Assembly (NCBI RefSeq): GCF_000412695.1
Contig: NC_021499.1
Coordinates: forward strand, 4,588,001 to 4,652,000
DNA length: 64,000 nucleotides
Reading direction: 5' to 3'
Source of the DNA: Pseudomonas resinovorans NBRC 106553
Lineage (GTDB): Bacteria > Pseudomonadota > Gammaproteobacteria > Pseudomonadales > Pseudomonadaceae
The notes under the pieces are model-generated. The model made no database searches and had not been told where the DNA came from. It saw nothing but the letters and a program-made list of their open reading frames with translations. The position numbers were made by a program, and so were the translations under genes. This document shows, piece by piece, positions 7,593 to 16,031 of this stretch; position 1 is the stretch's first letter, and every line of letters begins with the position of its first letter.

Positions 7593-9311
7593 TCAGTTGC
7601 CCGGGGTGCCCTGGCGCCAGGCCTGGGAGCGACGCAGCACGCCGCGCGAGGCCCAGGCCAGCAGCAGGGACACCGCGGCGGAGGTCAGCAGGATCAGGGT
7701 CGACATGGCGGCGGCACCGCCGACGTTGCCGGCGTCGTCCATGTTCAGCACGGCCACGGCGGCGAGGATGCTGTCCGGGCTGTAGAGGAAGATGGCCGCC
7801 GACACCGTGGTCATGGCCGAGACGAACAGGTAGCGGATGATGTCCAGCAGCGCCGGCAGGCAGATCGGCAGCGTCACCCGCAGGTAGTGGCGCCAGAGCG
7901 GGGCCTTCAGCGACAGCGCGGCGGCCTCGAACTCGCCGTCGAGCTGGCGCAGGGCGGTGGTGGCGGTCATCTGCGCGGTGGTCAGGAAGTGCGCGATGGA
8001 GCAGATCACCAGCAGGGTCATGCTGCCGTAGAGCACATGCAGCGGATTGCCCGGCAGGTTGAAGAAGAACACGTAGCCCAGGCCCAGCACGAGGCCGGGC
8101 ACCGCCATGGGCACGAAGCTGAGCAGGCGCAGGGCCTGGTTCAGCCATTGCTGGCCACGGGTCTTCTCCATCAGGTAGGCGCCGGTGAAGATCAGCGCGC
8201 TACCGAAGATCGCCGTGCAGGTCGCCAGGGTCAGGCTGTTGCGGTAGGCCAGCCAGCCGCCGCCGGCGGTTTCCTCGAAGGCGTAGTGGCGCAGGGAGAG
8301 TGACAGGTTGTAGGGCCAGAACTTCACCAGGGACGAGTACACCGCCATGCCCAGCACCAGCAGCAGGACCGCGCAGACCACCAGCACCAGGGCCAGGAAG
8401 CAGACATCGCGGACCTTGTGCGGCGCCGGGTGGAACACCTGGGCGCGGCCGCTCATGGCTTCGCCCTGGCGGCGGCGCAGCCAGGCGTCGACGCCGAAGC
8501 TGAGCAGCGCCGGCAGCAGCAGCACCATGCCGATCAGCGCGCCACGGCCGAACTGCTGCTGGCCCACCACCGCCTTGTAGGCCTCCAGGGCCAGTACCTG
8601 GTAATCGCCGCCCACCACCACTGGCACGCCGAAGTCGGTAATGCACAGGGTGAACACCAGGCAGAAGGCGGCGAACGCGGCCTGCCGGGTGGCCGGCCAG
8701 GTGATGCTGCGGAACGCCTTCCAGGGCCCCGCGCCCATGCTCGCGGCAGCGTCGAACAGGCGCGCATCGGCCATCGACAGCGCCGAGAGCAGCACCATCA
8801 GCGCATGGGGGAAGGTGTAGATGGCCTGGCCGAGGACGATGCCCCAGAAGCCATAGATGTTGTCCGGCAGCCAGTCGCGGAACAGGCCCTGGTTACCGAA
8901 CAGGTAGATCAAGGCGATGCCCGGCAGCATCGAGGGCGCCAGCAGCGGCAGCAGGGAAATCCCCCGCCACAGGCCCTTGGCCGGAATCAGCGTGCGTTGC
9001 AGGGCGTAGGCGAACAGGTAGGCGCTGGGCACCACGATGGCGGCCACGCTGAGGGAGACCTTCAGGCTATTGCCCAGCAACCAGTGGAAGTTGGCGCTGG
9101 CCAGCAGTTCCCTGGCCGCGACCAGGCCGCCGCCCTGCCCCGCCTCGCCGCTGAAGCCGCGCCAGAAGATCGCCAGCAGCGGCAACAGCACCGCCAGCAC
9201 CAGCAGGCCGAGGAACAGGTACTTGCCGCCCTGCACGAAGAGGCGGTCACCCAGCTCGCCGCGCGACGAGCCCTGGGGGAAGGTCTTGTCCAGCTTGATC
9301 ACGGCATCCAT
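7593..9311 (-). CDS. Fused two-domain ABC importer permease (putative aminophosphonate uptake)
   Basis: A 572-residue inner-membrane protein with two binding-protein-dependent permease domains in one chain, about residues 60-270 and 340-560, each with an EAA-type loop (ASMGAGPWKAFRSITWP and LSLKAPLWRHYLRVTLP). A single-chain permease of this length is typical of the Fe3+/phosphonate (FbpB-like, PhnU2-like) group. Its start is one base past the ATPase stop (9313-9315), so the two are coupled. It should move substrate delivered by the binding protein encoded just downstream. Confidence 0.75.
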   Translation of the reverse strand: MDAVIKLDKTFPQGSSRGELGDRLFVQGGKYLFLGLLVLAVLLPLLAIFWRGFSGEAGQGGGLVAARELLASANFHWLLGNSLKVSLSVAAIVVPSAYLFAYALQRTLIPAKGLWRGISLLPLLAPSMLPGIALIYLFGNQGLFRDWLPDNIYGFWGIVLGQAIYTFPHALMVLLSALSMADARLFDAAASMGAGPWKAFRSITWPATRQAAFAAFCLVFTLCITDFGVPVVVGGDYQVLALEAYKAVVGQQQFGRGALIGMVLLLPALLSFGVDAWLRRRQGEAMSGRAQVFHPAPHKVRDVCFLALVLVVCAVLLLVLGMAVYSSLVKFWPYNLSLSLRHYAFEETAGGGWLAYRNSLTLATCTAIFGSALIFTGAYLMEKTRGQQWLNQALRLLSFVPMAVPGLVLGLGYVFFFNLPGNPLHVLYGSMTLLVICSIAHFLTTAQMTATTALRQLDGEFEAAALSLKAPLWRHYLRVTLPICLPALLDIIRYLFVSAMTTVSAAIFLYSPDSILAAVAVLNMDDAGNVGGAAAMSTLILLTSAAVSLLLAWASRGVLRRSQAWRQGTPGN

Positions 9312-9312
9312 G

Positions 9313-10377
9313 TCAGGCGAACACCTGCAGGCTGCGGGACGGCAGGGCCACCCAGATATCCGGGGTGCCCAGGCGCGGCAGCAGCGCCGGGTCCAGCTCC
9401 GCCAGCAGTGGATGGCCGGGCAGCTGTTCCAGCTCGAAGCTCATGCGGCAGCGGTTGCCGAGGAAGGTGATCTCCCGCACCTGGGCGCGGAAGCGGTTGT
9501 CCTGTTGCTCGGACGGGTTGATGGCGATGGCCTCGGGGCGGCAGAACAGGCGGCCGCTGGCGGCGCCATTGGCCTGTTCCGGCAGGCGCAGGGCGAGGTC
9601 GCCGACCTGGGCGTGACCGTCCCGGCGGGAGGCGAAGGGCAGCCAGTTGCCCTGGCCGACGAACTCGGCGACGAAGGGCGTCGCCGGCTCGCGGTAGATC
9701 GCCTGCGGGGTGCCGTACTGCTCGACCCGGCCCTGGTTCATCACCGCGATGCGGTCGGCCATGAGCATCGCCTCGTCCTGGTTGTGGGTGACCATCAGGG
9801 TGGTGATGCCGAGGCGCTTCTGCAGCTGGCGCAGCTCGGTGCACAGATGCTCGCGGACGCGGGCGTCCAGGGCCGACATGGGCTCGTCCAGCAACAACAG
9901 GGACGGCGCTGGCGCCAGGGCGCGGGCCAGCGCCACGCGCTGCTGCTGTCCGCCGGACAGCTGGCCGGGGAACTTCTTCTCGCTGCCGGTCAGCCCCACC
10001 AGTTCGAGCATCTCGGCCACCCGCGCGCGGACCTGCTCGCGGCCGCTGCCGGCCAGGCCGTAGGCGATGTTCTGCTCGACGCTGAGGTTGGGGAACAGCG
10101 CATAGGACTGGAACAGGATGCCGTAGTCACGGGCCTGGGGCGGCAGGTGCGAGATATCCCGCGCGCCGATGTGCAGGGTGCCGCTGTCCTGCCGCTCCAG
10201 CCCGGCGATGCAACGCAGCAGGGTGGTCTTGCCGCAGCCGGACGGCCCCAGCAGGCACACCAGCTCGCCCTCGGCGACATCCAGGGACACACCGTCCAAA
10301 GCGGTGAAATGGCCGAAGCGCTTGTGGATATCTCGCACCTGCATATGGCTGGCGCTGTGCTGGTCGGCGGGGGTCAT
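9313..10377 (-). CDS. ABC importer ATPase (putative aminophosphonate uptake, PhnT-like)
   Basis: A 354-residue ATPase. Walker A GPSGCGKTT lies near residue 44, the signature LSGGQQQRVALARAL near 140, Walker B LLLLDEPMSALDARV near 162, and a C-terminal TOBE-like regulatory domain follows. ATG 10377 has GAGG about 7 nt upstream and is preferred over a start 39 nt earlier. It is the first gene of the operon ATPase-permease-binding protein-oxidoreductase. Sequence alone cannot exclude iron or polyamine; the assignment rests on the neighbours. Confidence 0.75.
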   Translation of the reverse strand: MTPADQHSASHMQVRDIHKRFGHFTALDGVSLDVAEGELVCLLGPSGCGKTTLLRCIAGLERQDSGTLHIGARDISHLPPQARDYGILFQSYALFPNLSVEQNIAYGLAGSGREQVRARVAEMLELVGLTGSEKKFPGQLSGGQQQRVALARALAPAPSLLLLDEPMSALDARVREHLCTELRQLQKRLGITTLMVTHNQDEAMLMADRIAVMNQGRVEQYGTPQAIYREPATPFVAEFVGQGNWLPFASRRDGHAQVGDLALRLPEQANGAASGRLFCRPEAIAINPSEQQDNRFRAQVREITFLGNRCRMSFELEQLPGHPLLAELDPALLPRLGTPDIWVALPSRSLQVFA

Positions 10378-10525
10378 GGCGGTACCTCGTTGAGCGGTTG
10401 GCGTGCACGGCTGCACGACTCGACGAGGTGGATGCTAGGGAGGCAATGCGAACGTCAGATGGCGGTAGGCGCAAAGACACCAATAGTGGCATTGGTGGAT
10501 TTGCGAAGCGGGGAGTTACCGAATC

Positions 10526-10598
10526 GTAGGATGGGTTGAGCGAAGCGATACCCATGCGGTCCGGATTGATGGGTATCGCAGGCTCAACCCATCCTACG
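10526..10598. repeat. REP-like palindrome, family B (GTAGGATGGGTTGAGC type)
   Basis: The left arm (10526-10556) reads GTAGGATGGGTTGAGC then GATACCCAT; the right arm (10569-10598) is its imperfect complement. It lies between the LysR gene and the transporter operon, and the LysR stop codon is inside the right arm. Copies recur at 24153 and 25740 near the flagellins. Confidence 0.82.
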
Positions 10599-11454
10599 GA
10601 TGCGAGTCGCGAGCGAGAGTCAGGAAGGCCGCCGGCAGGCGCGCCTGGCGGCGCTCCTTGAGGCAATAGAGGTACTCGTCGATCAGCGGTGCGCCCTTGA
10701 GCTCGATCACCCGCAGCTCGGGGTTATCCGGCACTTCGTGGCGGGCGATGATGCTGATGCCGAGATTGCGGATCACCGCCTCGCGGATGGATTCTCGGCT
10801 GCCGATTTCCAGCAGCGGGCCGATGGAAATGCCAGCCCCCTTGAGCATGTCTTCGGTGAGCTGGCGGGTGGTGGAGCCGGGTTCGCGCATCAGCAGGCAA
10901 TGGCCCTTGAGGTCGGCCAGCTCGACAGACTTGCGCCGCGCCAGGGGATGCTCGCGGTGCACCGCCAGGACCAGGGGGTCGCTGCCGAGGACGATGCGCG
11001 TGAGCCGGGCATCGTCCAGGTGCTGGGACGACGCGGCGAGATCGACCCGGTACTCCTCCAGGGACTCGATCACCTGCTGGGAGTTGCCGATTTCCAGGGA
11101 CACGTCGATCTGCGGGAAGCGCGTGCGGAAGGCGCGCACCAGGTCGAGGATGTAGTAGGGCGCGGTGGCGCCGATGCGCAGGGTCCCCTGCATCTGCCCG
11201 CAATTGCGCAGGAAGAACTCGATGTCCGCCTCCTGCTGCAGCAGCACCTTGACCATGGGCAGCAGCCGCGCGCCCTCCTCGCTCACCGTCAGGCGGCGGC
11301 CACCACGGTGGAACAGCTCGACGCCGTACTGGCCTTCCAGGTTGCGGATCTGGGTGGTCACCGTGGGCTGGCTGAGGCCGAGCTTCTTCGCCGCCTGGGT
11401 GATGCTGCCCAGGCGGGCGACCATGTAGAAGGCCTTGAGCTCGGCGCTGAGCAT
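10594..11454 (-). CDS. LysR-family regulator of the phosphonate-type transporter operon
   Basis: A 286-residue activator-type regulator. The winged helix spans residues 1-60 (AKKLGLSQPTVTTQIRNLE as recognition region) and a periplasmic-binding-like effector domain fills about residues 90-280. It resembles the LysR regulators that accompany aminoethylphosphonate catabolism. It lies upstream of, and on the same strand as, the ABC importer operon instead of divergent. Its TAG stop falls inside a family B palindrome. The effector, an aminophosphonate or its product, is inferred from context. Confidence 0.72.
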   Translation of the reverse strand: MLSAELKAFYMVARLGSITQAAKKLGLSQPTVTTQIRNLEGQYGVELFHRGGRRLTVSEEGARLLPMVKVLLQQEADIEFFLRNCGQMQGTLRIGATAPYYILDLVRAFRTRFPQIDVSLEIGNSQQVIESLEEYRVDLAASSQHLDDARLTRIVLGSDPLVLAVHREHPLARRKSVELADLKGHCLLMREPGSTTRQLTEDMLKGAGISIGPLLEIGSRESIREAVIRNLGISIIARHEVPDNPELRVIELKGAPLIDEYLYCLKERRQARLPAAFLTLARDSHP

Positions 11455-11520
11455 GGGGTGGAACCTCGGAACGGCTGGGGTCCGCGCATTCTATCCGCAG
11501 CCCGAGGCGTCTCCGATAGC

Positions 11521-11618
11521 TGTGGGGGCGAATTCATTCGCCAAGGGGTGCGCAGCGCCCCCATGCGAGCCACGGGTCGGACCTGCGGCCCGATTGGCGA
11601 TTGAAATCGCCCCCACAA
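11521..11618. repeat. REP-like palindrome, family A, diverged copy
   Basis: Left arm 11521-11542 contains GGGGGCGAATTCATTCGCC; right arm 11597-11618 is a diverged complement. It separates the LysR gene from the 3' end of the lateral flagellar hook operon, so it marks the left border of the flagellar locus. The region 11455-11640 holds no gene I can see. Confidence 0.75.
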
Positions 11619-11640
11619 GGAGGGCCATCCCCATCGCGGT

Positions 11641-12681
11641 TCAGGACAACAGGCTCACCACCGCGTAGCGGCTGAGGTTGGCCTGGGCGATCACGGTCTG
11701 GCTGACGGCGCCGTAGTTGCTCGGGCTCTTGCGCATCAGGTTGAACACGGTGTTGGCGTAGTCGTGGGCCCAGGTCCTTTCGTCGTTGCTGGACTGGCGG
11801 GCGAGGAATTCGCGGATGTCTTCCTGGCGGTTGCGGATCTGCTCGCGCAGGGACGACACCTTGTCCAGGGCGTTCACCACCTGGTCGAGCACCTGACGCA
11901 GTTCGCGCAGGGTGTCGCCCTTGAAGTCGCTGGGGAACGGCTTGAAGCCTTCCTCCTGGCTGTCCAGCGGGGTGAAGCGGCCCTTGGCGAACAGCTTGTC
12001 CTCGCCCTGCACCTTGAGCTGGCCCTGGAGGGCCTGCCAATCGCCTTCCTGGGCGGAGAATTTCAGCGCACCGTCGCGGTCCAGTTCGGCGCGGATGCCG
12101 GCCTGGCCGAGGCTGCCGTTGAAGCGCCGCAGCAGCTGCTCGGTGCTCATGCCATCGTCCAGCACCACGGCCACCGGTTCACCCAGAGCACGGCCGCCGG
12201 AGAACAGCAGGGTTTCCTTGCCGGAGCGCTGGATGTTCTCCACCGACTCCAGGCCCTGCAGGCTGAAGCGACTGCGCACCGGCTCGTGCAGGCGCAGCCT
12301 CAGGCTGGCGTCCAGGGCGTTGCCGGAACGCTTGCTGCGCTCTTCCAGCAGCCTGTTGACCTGCTGGGCCGCGTCGCGCACCGCCGGCTTGTCGCCGTTC
12401 TGCGGGTTGGACAGTTCGCGGCCGATGTTGAGCTTGAGCTGGCCCAGGTGATCGGCCAGTTGGTCCAGGTAGCTCTCGGCCGTCTGCATGGACGACAGCT
12501 GCTGGTTCAGCTGCAGGTTGAAGCTGGCGTTCTTGGCCGGCCCGCGCTCGGCGCCGGTGGTCTCCGGCGCGAGCTTGTCGGCCTTGCGCCGCGAAGCAGG
12601 CGTCGCTTCCGGCAGCAGCGGCTGGCGGCGCGGCTGGGCATCGGCGAGGGCGATGGACGTGAGGGAATTGTCGACCTTCAT
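11641..12681 (-). CDS. lafW: LafW-like hook-associated protein with a hook-IN motif
   Basis: A 346-residue protein immediately after flgL (15-bp gap), the place of lafW in the E. coli Flag-2 locus, where it is called a putative hook-associated protein. Residues 53-130 look helical and flagellin-like. Residues about 178-212 (STEQLLRRFNGSLGQAGIRA, then DRDGALKFSA) match the hook-IN fold found in FliD, FlgK and flagellin. A second helical block runs from 255 to the end. ATG 12681 has AGGAG 7 nt upstream; a GTG at 12687 is too close to that site. The LafW role is unproven; it could be a junction or minor filament protein. Confidence 0.65.
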   Translation of the reverse strand: MKVDNSLTSIALADAQPRRQPLLPEATPASRRKADKLAPETTGAERGPAKNASFNLQLNQQLSSMQTAESYLDQLADHLGQLKLNIGRELSNPQNGDKPAVRDAAQQVNRLLEERSKRSGNALDASLRLRLHEPVRSRFSLQGLESVENIQRSGKETLLFSGGRALGEPVAVVLDDGMSTEQLLRRFNGSLGQAGIRAELDRDGALKFSAQEGDWQALQGQLKVQGEDKLFAKGRFTPLDSQEEGFKPFPSDFKGDTLRELRQVLDQVVNALDKVSSLREQIRNRQEDIREFLARQSSNDERTWAHDYANTVFNLMRKSPSNYGAVSQTVIAQANLSRYAVVSLLS

Positions 12682-12696
12682 CGGCACGCTCCTGGC

Positions 12697-13614
12697 TTAC
12701 AACAGCCCGAACAGGGACAGCTGGTTGATCTTCAGGTAGGTCTTCTGGGTCGCCTGCAGGGACAGCTGGTAGTTGTTCAGGTCGATGGACGCACCGGCAT
12801 AGTCCAGCTGCGACAGCTCTCCCTCGGTCTTCTGGTTCACCAGCGACACTTCCTCGTTGCTGCTGTTGAGCAGGGTCAGGGAGTTCTGCCGGCCACCCAG
12901 TTCGGTGATGGCGCCGAGCACACCGGCATGGCCGGCATCGAGCTTGGCCAGGGTGTCCTCGATCTTCGCCCGCACCGCCGGATCGGTGGCGTCCAGGGCC
13001 GGGTCCTTGAGCATCTGCACCATCTCGTGCAGGCCGTTGAGGGCATCGATGCCGGGGCCATAGATGCTCGCGGCGGTGACGTTCTCGTCCACCAGCACGC
13101 CATTGGCCACCGCCGCCTGGCGGTGCTTGTCGTTGCCGGTCAGGGTGTAGCTGCCGGTGGCGCTGTCGAAGGTCACGGCGGGACGATCACTGAGGGTGCC
13201 GGAGAACAGGTAGCGGCCTTCCTCGTCGCGTACGTTGGCGAAGCTTGCGATGGTGTTCTCGATGGTTTCCAGCTCCCCGGCGATGGCGGCCAGGTCCTCG
13301 GAGGCGTTGGCGCCGACGTTGCCGGCCCAGAGCAGCAGGTCGCGGGCACTGAGCATGGAGTCGGAGCTGGCCTGGAGGTTGGCCTCCTGGGTGGAGAGGT
13401 TGCTCGACAGGTTGGCTATGTTCTTGCGGTACTGCTCGAGGCTCGCCTCTTCCCGCTGCACGCGCAGCACCCGCACACTGGCGATGGGGTCGTCGGACGG
13501 CAGCATCATGCGCTGCCCGGTGGCCATCTGCTGCATCAGCTTGCCGATTTCCGCCGAGTTGGCGTTCATCGAGTTGCTCATCATCGCGGTGATCTGCGCG
13601 TTGGTGATCCGCAT
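12697..13614 (-). CDS. flgL: Lateral hook-filament junction protein FlgL (HAP3)
   Basis: A 305-residue protein. The N-terminus (IGKLMQQMATGQRMMLPSDD, near residues 22-41) is the flagellin-like D0/D1 segment in which HAP3 proteins carry a GxR[ML]xxPSDDP signature. The C-terminus YQLSLQATQKTYLKINQLSLF is the matching helix. It is normal in length for FlgL. It forms the last junction ring before the filament. It is followed closely by lafW and preceded by flgK, at the end of the minus-strand hook operon. Confidence 0.92.
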   Translation of the reverse strand: MRITNAQITAMMSNSMNANSAEIGKLMQQMATGQRMMLPSDDPIASVRVLRVQREEASLEQYRKNIANLSSNLSTQEANLQASSDSMLSARDLLLWAGNVGANASEDLAAIAGELETIENTIASFANVRDEEGRYLFSGTLSDRPAVTFDSATGSYTLTGNDKHRQAAVANGVLVDENVTAASIYGPGIDALNGLHEMVQMLKDPALDATDPAVRAKIEDTLAKLDAGHAGVLGAITELGGRQNSLTLLNSSNEEVSLVNQKTEGELSQLDYAGASIDLNNYQLSLQATQKTYLKINQLSLFGLL

Positions 13615-13659
13615 GGTCTGGTTCTCGTTATGGGGCGGCGTCAGAGCCTGTTCAAATTC

Positions 13660-15027
13660 TTAAAACGCAGCCAGCATGGCGTCGAAGAGTTGATTGGCGG
13701 TGCTGATGACCTTCATGTTGGCCTGATAGGCCTGCTGGTAGGTCATCAGGTTCACCGCTTCCTCGTCCAGGCTCACGGCACTGATGCTGTCGCGCTGGGC
13801 CTGGGCCTGTTCGACCACGGTGGTGGCGGACTTGAGGTCGGCCTGGTTCTGCCGGCTGGCGCTGGCCACCTGGCCGAGCAGGCCGGCGTAGGCGTCGTTG
13901 AGAGTCACCTGGCTGCCGTTGACGGTGATGGTCTGGCTGCGCACGTCGAGCAGTTGCAGCAGCACCTTGTTGTTGCCGCTCTCCCCCGCCGTGTCGGAGA
14001 ACGCCAGTTGCTCGGGCGTGAGGTCGTTCAGGCTGAGCAGCTGGCTGTTGCTGGTGGCGTTATAGGTGAACAGCGGCTGGCCGGCAGCGCCGGACAGGTC
14101 GTAGCCGCTGGCCAGGGTGTCATTGAGCATCTGCGCCAGTTGCCCGGCCATGTCGTGCAGGGCCTCCATCTTCGGGCGCAGCTCGCCGAACTCGACGTCC
14201 TGGATGCCGCCCAGGGAGCCGCCGATACCGTCCAGGTCGAGGGGGAAACTGGTGCCGGCGAAGGCCAGCTGCATGACCTGCTCGCCGTCGGCGTTCTTCG
14301 TCACGCTGAGTTGTGCCGGGCTGCTGCCGGCCACCAGGGGCTGGCCGCTGTCGAAGGCGACGGTCAGGGCGCCATCCGGGGTTTCGTTGACGCGCACACC
14401 GGCGTACTGGCTGAGGTCCTTCACCAGGCTTTCGCGGTGGTCGCGCAGGGCCGAGGTGTCGGCACCGGTGGACTGCGCCTCGACGATCTGGCGATTCAGC
14501 TCGGCGATATTGCGCGACAGGCCGTTCATCTCGCCGACCATGGCCTGGCGCTGCTCCTGCAGGGCCGACAGCTGGGCGTCGATGTTGCCGGACAGGCCAT
14601 TGAAACGCTGGGCGAGGTTGCGCGCCTCGCTGAGCACCTGCTGGCGCAGGGCGATGGAGCCTGGGGTGGAGCTGGCTTCGCTGACGGCGGCGAAGAACTG
14701 GTCGAGGCCGACGCTGATGCTCGAGCCCTCGCCGCTCATCAGCCCTTCCAGGGCGCTGAGGTAGCCCTGGGAACTGTTGTAGTAGCTCTGCTCGGTGGTG
14801 GCGCGCCACAGCTGGCGATTCTGGAAGTCGTTGGAGAGCCGGCGGATGCTGGTCACCTCGACCCCGCCGCCGACGCCGAGGCCGCCCTGGCCACCGAGGG
14901 AGACCTGCACCGGGTTGAGCCGGCTGAAGCCAGGGGTGTTGACGTTGGCGATGTTCTGCCCGGTCGTCGACAGGCCGACCTGGGACGCGCGCAGGCCACT
15001 GTAGGCGATCTGGCTCAATATGCTCAC
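13660..15027 (-). CDS. flgK: Lateral hook-associated protein FlgK (HAP1)
   Basis: A 455-residue protein with the rod/hook N-terminal signature (YSGLRASQVGLSTTGQNIAN, residues 9-28) and the C-terminal EEAVNLMTYQQAYQANMKVI helix. It is shorter than the polar Pseudomonas FlgK (about 680) and Salmonella FlgK (553), meaning a reduced outer domain, which is common in lateral systems. The start is GTG at 15027, overlapping the flgJ stop as GTGA, with AGGAG upstream. It is the junction between hook and flgL. Confidence 0.92.
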   Translation of the reverse strand: MSILSQIAYSGLRASQVGLSTTGQNIANVNTPGFSRLNPVQVSLGGQGGLGVGGGVEVTSIRRLSNDFQNRQLWRATTEQSYYNSSQGYLSALEGLMSGEGSSISVGLDQFFAAVSEASSTPGSIALRQQVLSEARNLAQRFNGLSGNIDAQLSALQEQRQAMVGEMNGLSRNIAELNRQIVEAQSTGADTSALRDHRESLVKDLSQYAGVRVNETPDGALTVAFDSGQPLVAGSSPAQLSVTKNADGEQVMQLAFAGTSFPLDLDGIGGSLGGIQDVEFGELRPKMEALHDMAGQLAQMLNDTLASGYDLSGAAGQPLFTYNATSNSQLLSLNDLTPEQLAFSDTAGESGNNKVLLQLLDVRSQTITVNGSQVTLNDAYAGLLGQVASASRQNQADLKSATTVVEQAQAQRDSISAVSLDEEAVNLMTYQQAYQANMKVISTANQLFDAMLAAF

Positions 15028-16019
15028 GAAAGGTTCTCCTGGTGTTCGATCCTGATCGGCTGGGCGAAGGCCGCCGAGCGGGACTGGTGCGCGCTGGCCG
15101 ACGGGATCTGCTGCTGGCTTTCATGCAAGGCGACCGGATCGGCCGCCGGCTTAAATGCGCCTTGCAGCGCAGCGGGTTGCGGCGCCGAACGCTCCAGGTT
15201 GCGCAGGATGTTGCGGGTGTAGTCACGGGTTTCCTGGTAGGGGATCTGGCGAATCCAGTCCTCGACGCCGATCTGCCCGCCGCGCGGGTCGCCATTGGCC
15301 TGCAGCCACTCGTCCACCTTGCCGGGGCCGGCGTTGTAGGCCGCCAGGGCCAGCACGCGGTTGCCGTCGTAGCGGTCGAGCATCTTGTTCAGGTAGGCGG
15401 TGCCCAGTTGCCGGTTGTAGGCCGGGTCCTGGGTCAGGCGCTCCTCGCTGTAGGCCAGGCCCAGTTCGGCGGCCATTTCCCGCGCTGTGTCGGGCATCAG
15501 CTGCATCAGGCCACGGGCGCCCTTGGGCGACACGGCTTGCGGGTTACCGCTGGATTCCTGGCTGATCAGGCTGTCCACCAGGGCGCGGAAGCCGGCACTG
15601 CCCTGTTCCCAGGCGCTGGAGAGCAGTTCGCCGCCGCGCTGCCAGGTGGCGCGCAAGGGCTCGAGGCTGGCGGCGCTGGCCCGTGGTAGAGGACCCTCGG
15701 CAATCGCCGCGACGGCCTCGCCGCCGTTGCCGGACAGCTGGCGCACCAGCATGTCGGTGATGCCGGTCTGGCGCTTGCCGGCCAGGGTCTCGGCCAGCAG
15801 TTCGTCGTGGAAGTCACGCATGGTGTCCAGCTCGCGGCTGCGCATGGGGCTGCCGGCGGACAGGACGTCGCCGGCCTTGCGCATCTGCTTGAGGATCTGC
15901 TGGAGGAACAGCGCCTCGAACTGTTCGGACACCGCCTCCAGCTGCTCCCGGCTGCCGGCCGGGGCTTCGGCGCTGCGCCGGGGGGAGACGAAGGAGGTGG
16001 GCAGGGAAACGATGCTCAT
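15024..16019 (-). CDS. flgJ: Lateral FlgJ: rod-cap domain plus SLT-type lytic transglycosylase
   Basis: A 331-residue two-domain protein. Residues about 25-100 are the FlgJ rod-binding domain (SEQFEALFLQQILKQMRKA). Residues about 140-275 are a Slt70-like transglycosylase domain with catalytic Glu155 in ISQESSGNP, then GLMQLMP (170-176) and AYNAGPG (227-233). Salmonella FlgJ instead carries a glucosaminidase domain. A low-complexity tail of about 55 residues follows. It caps the rod and opens the peptidoglycan. It overlaps flgK by 4 bp. Confidence 0.9.
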   Translation of the reverse strand: MSIVSLPTSFVSPRRSAEAPAGSREQLEAVSEQFEALFLQQILKQMRKAGDVLSAGSPMRSRELDTMRDFHDELLAETLAGKRQTGITDMLVRQLSGNGGEAVAAIAEGPLPRASAASLEPLRATWQRGGELLSSAWEQGSAGFRALVDSLISQESSGNPQAVSPKGARGLMQLMPDTAREMAAELGLAYSEERLTQDPAYNRQLGTAYLNKMLDRYDGNRVLALAAYNAGPGKVDEWLQANGDPRGGQIGVEDWIRQIPYQETRDYTRNILRNLERSAPQPAALQGAFKPAADPVALHESQQQIPSASAHQSRSAAFAQPIRIEHQENLS

Positions 16020-16031
16020 GGGAAAACCGGG

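Noticed and set aside
6533..10377. Ferric iron ABC importer
   Set aside because: The permease and binding protein folds would allow it, but the adjacent DAO-type oxidoreductase and the LysR regulator fit aminophosphonate uptake better. Not fully excluded.
11764..15222. Very long open frame antisense to flgL, flgK and neighbours
   Set aside because: High GC keeps antisense frames open. The translation is His/Gly/Gln-rich without any fold, while the minus strand encodes clear flagellar proteins.
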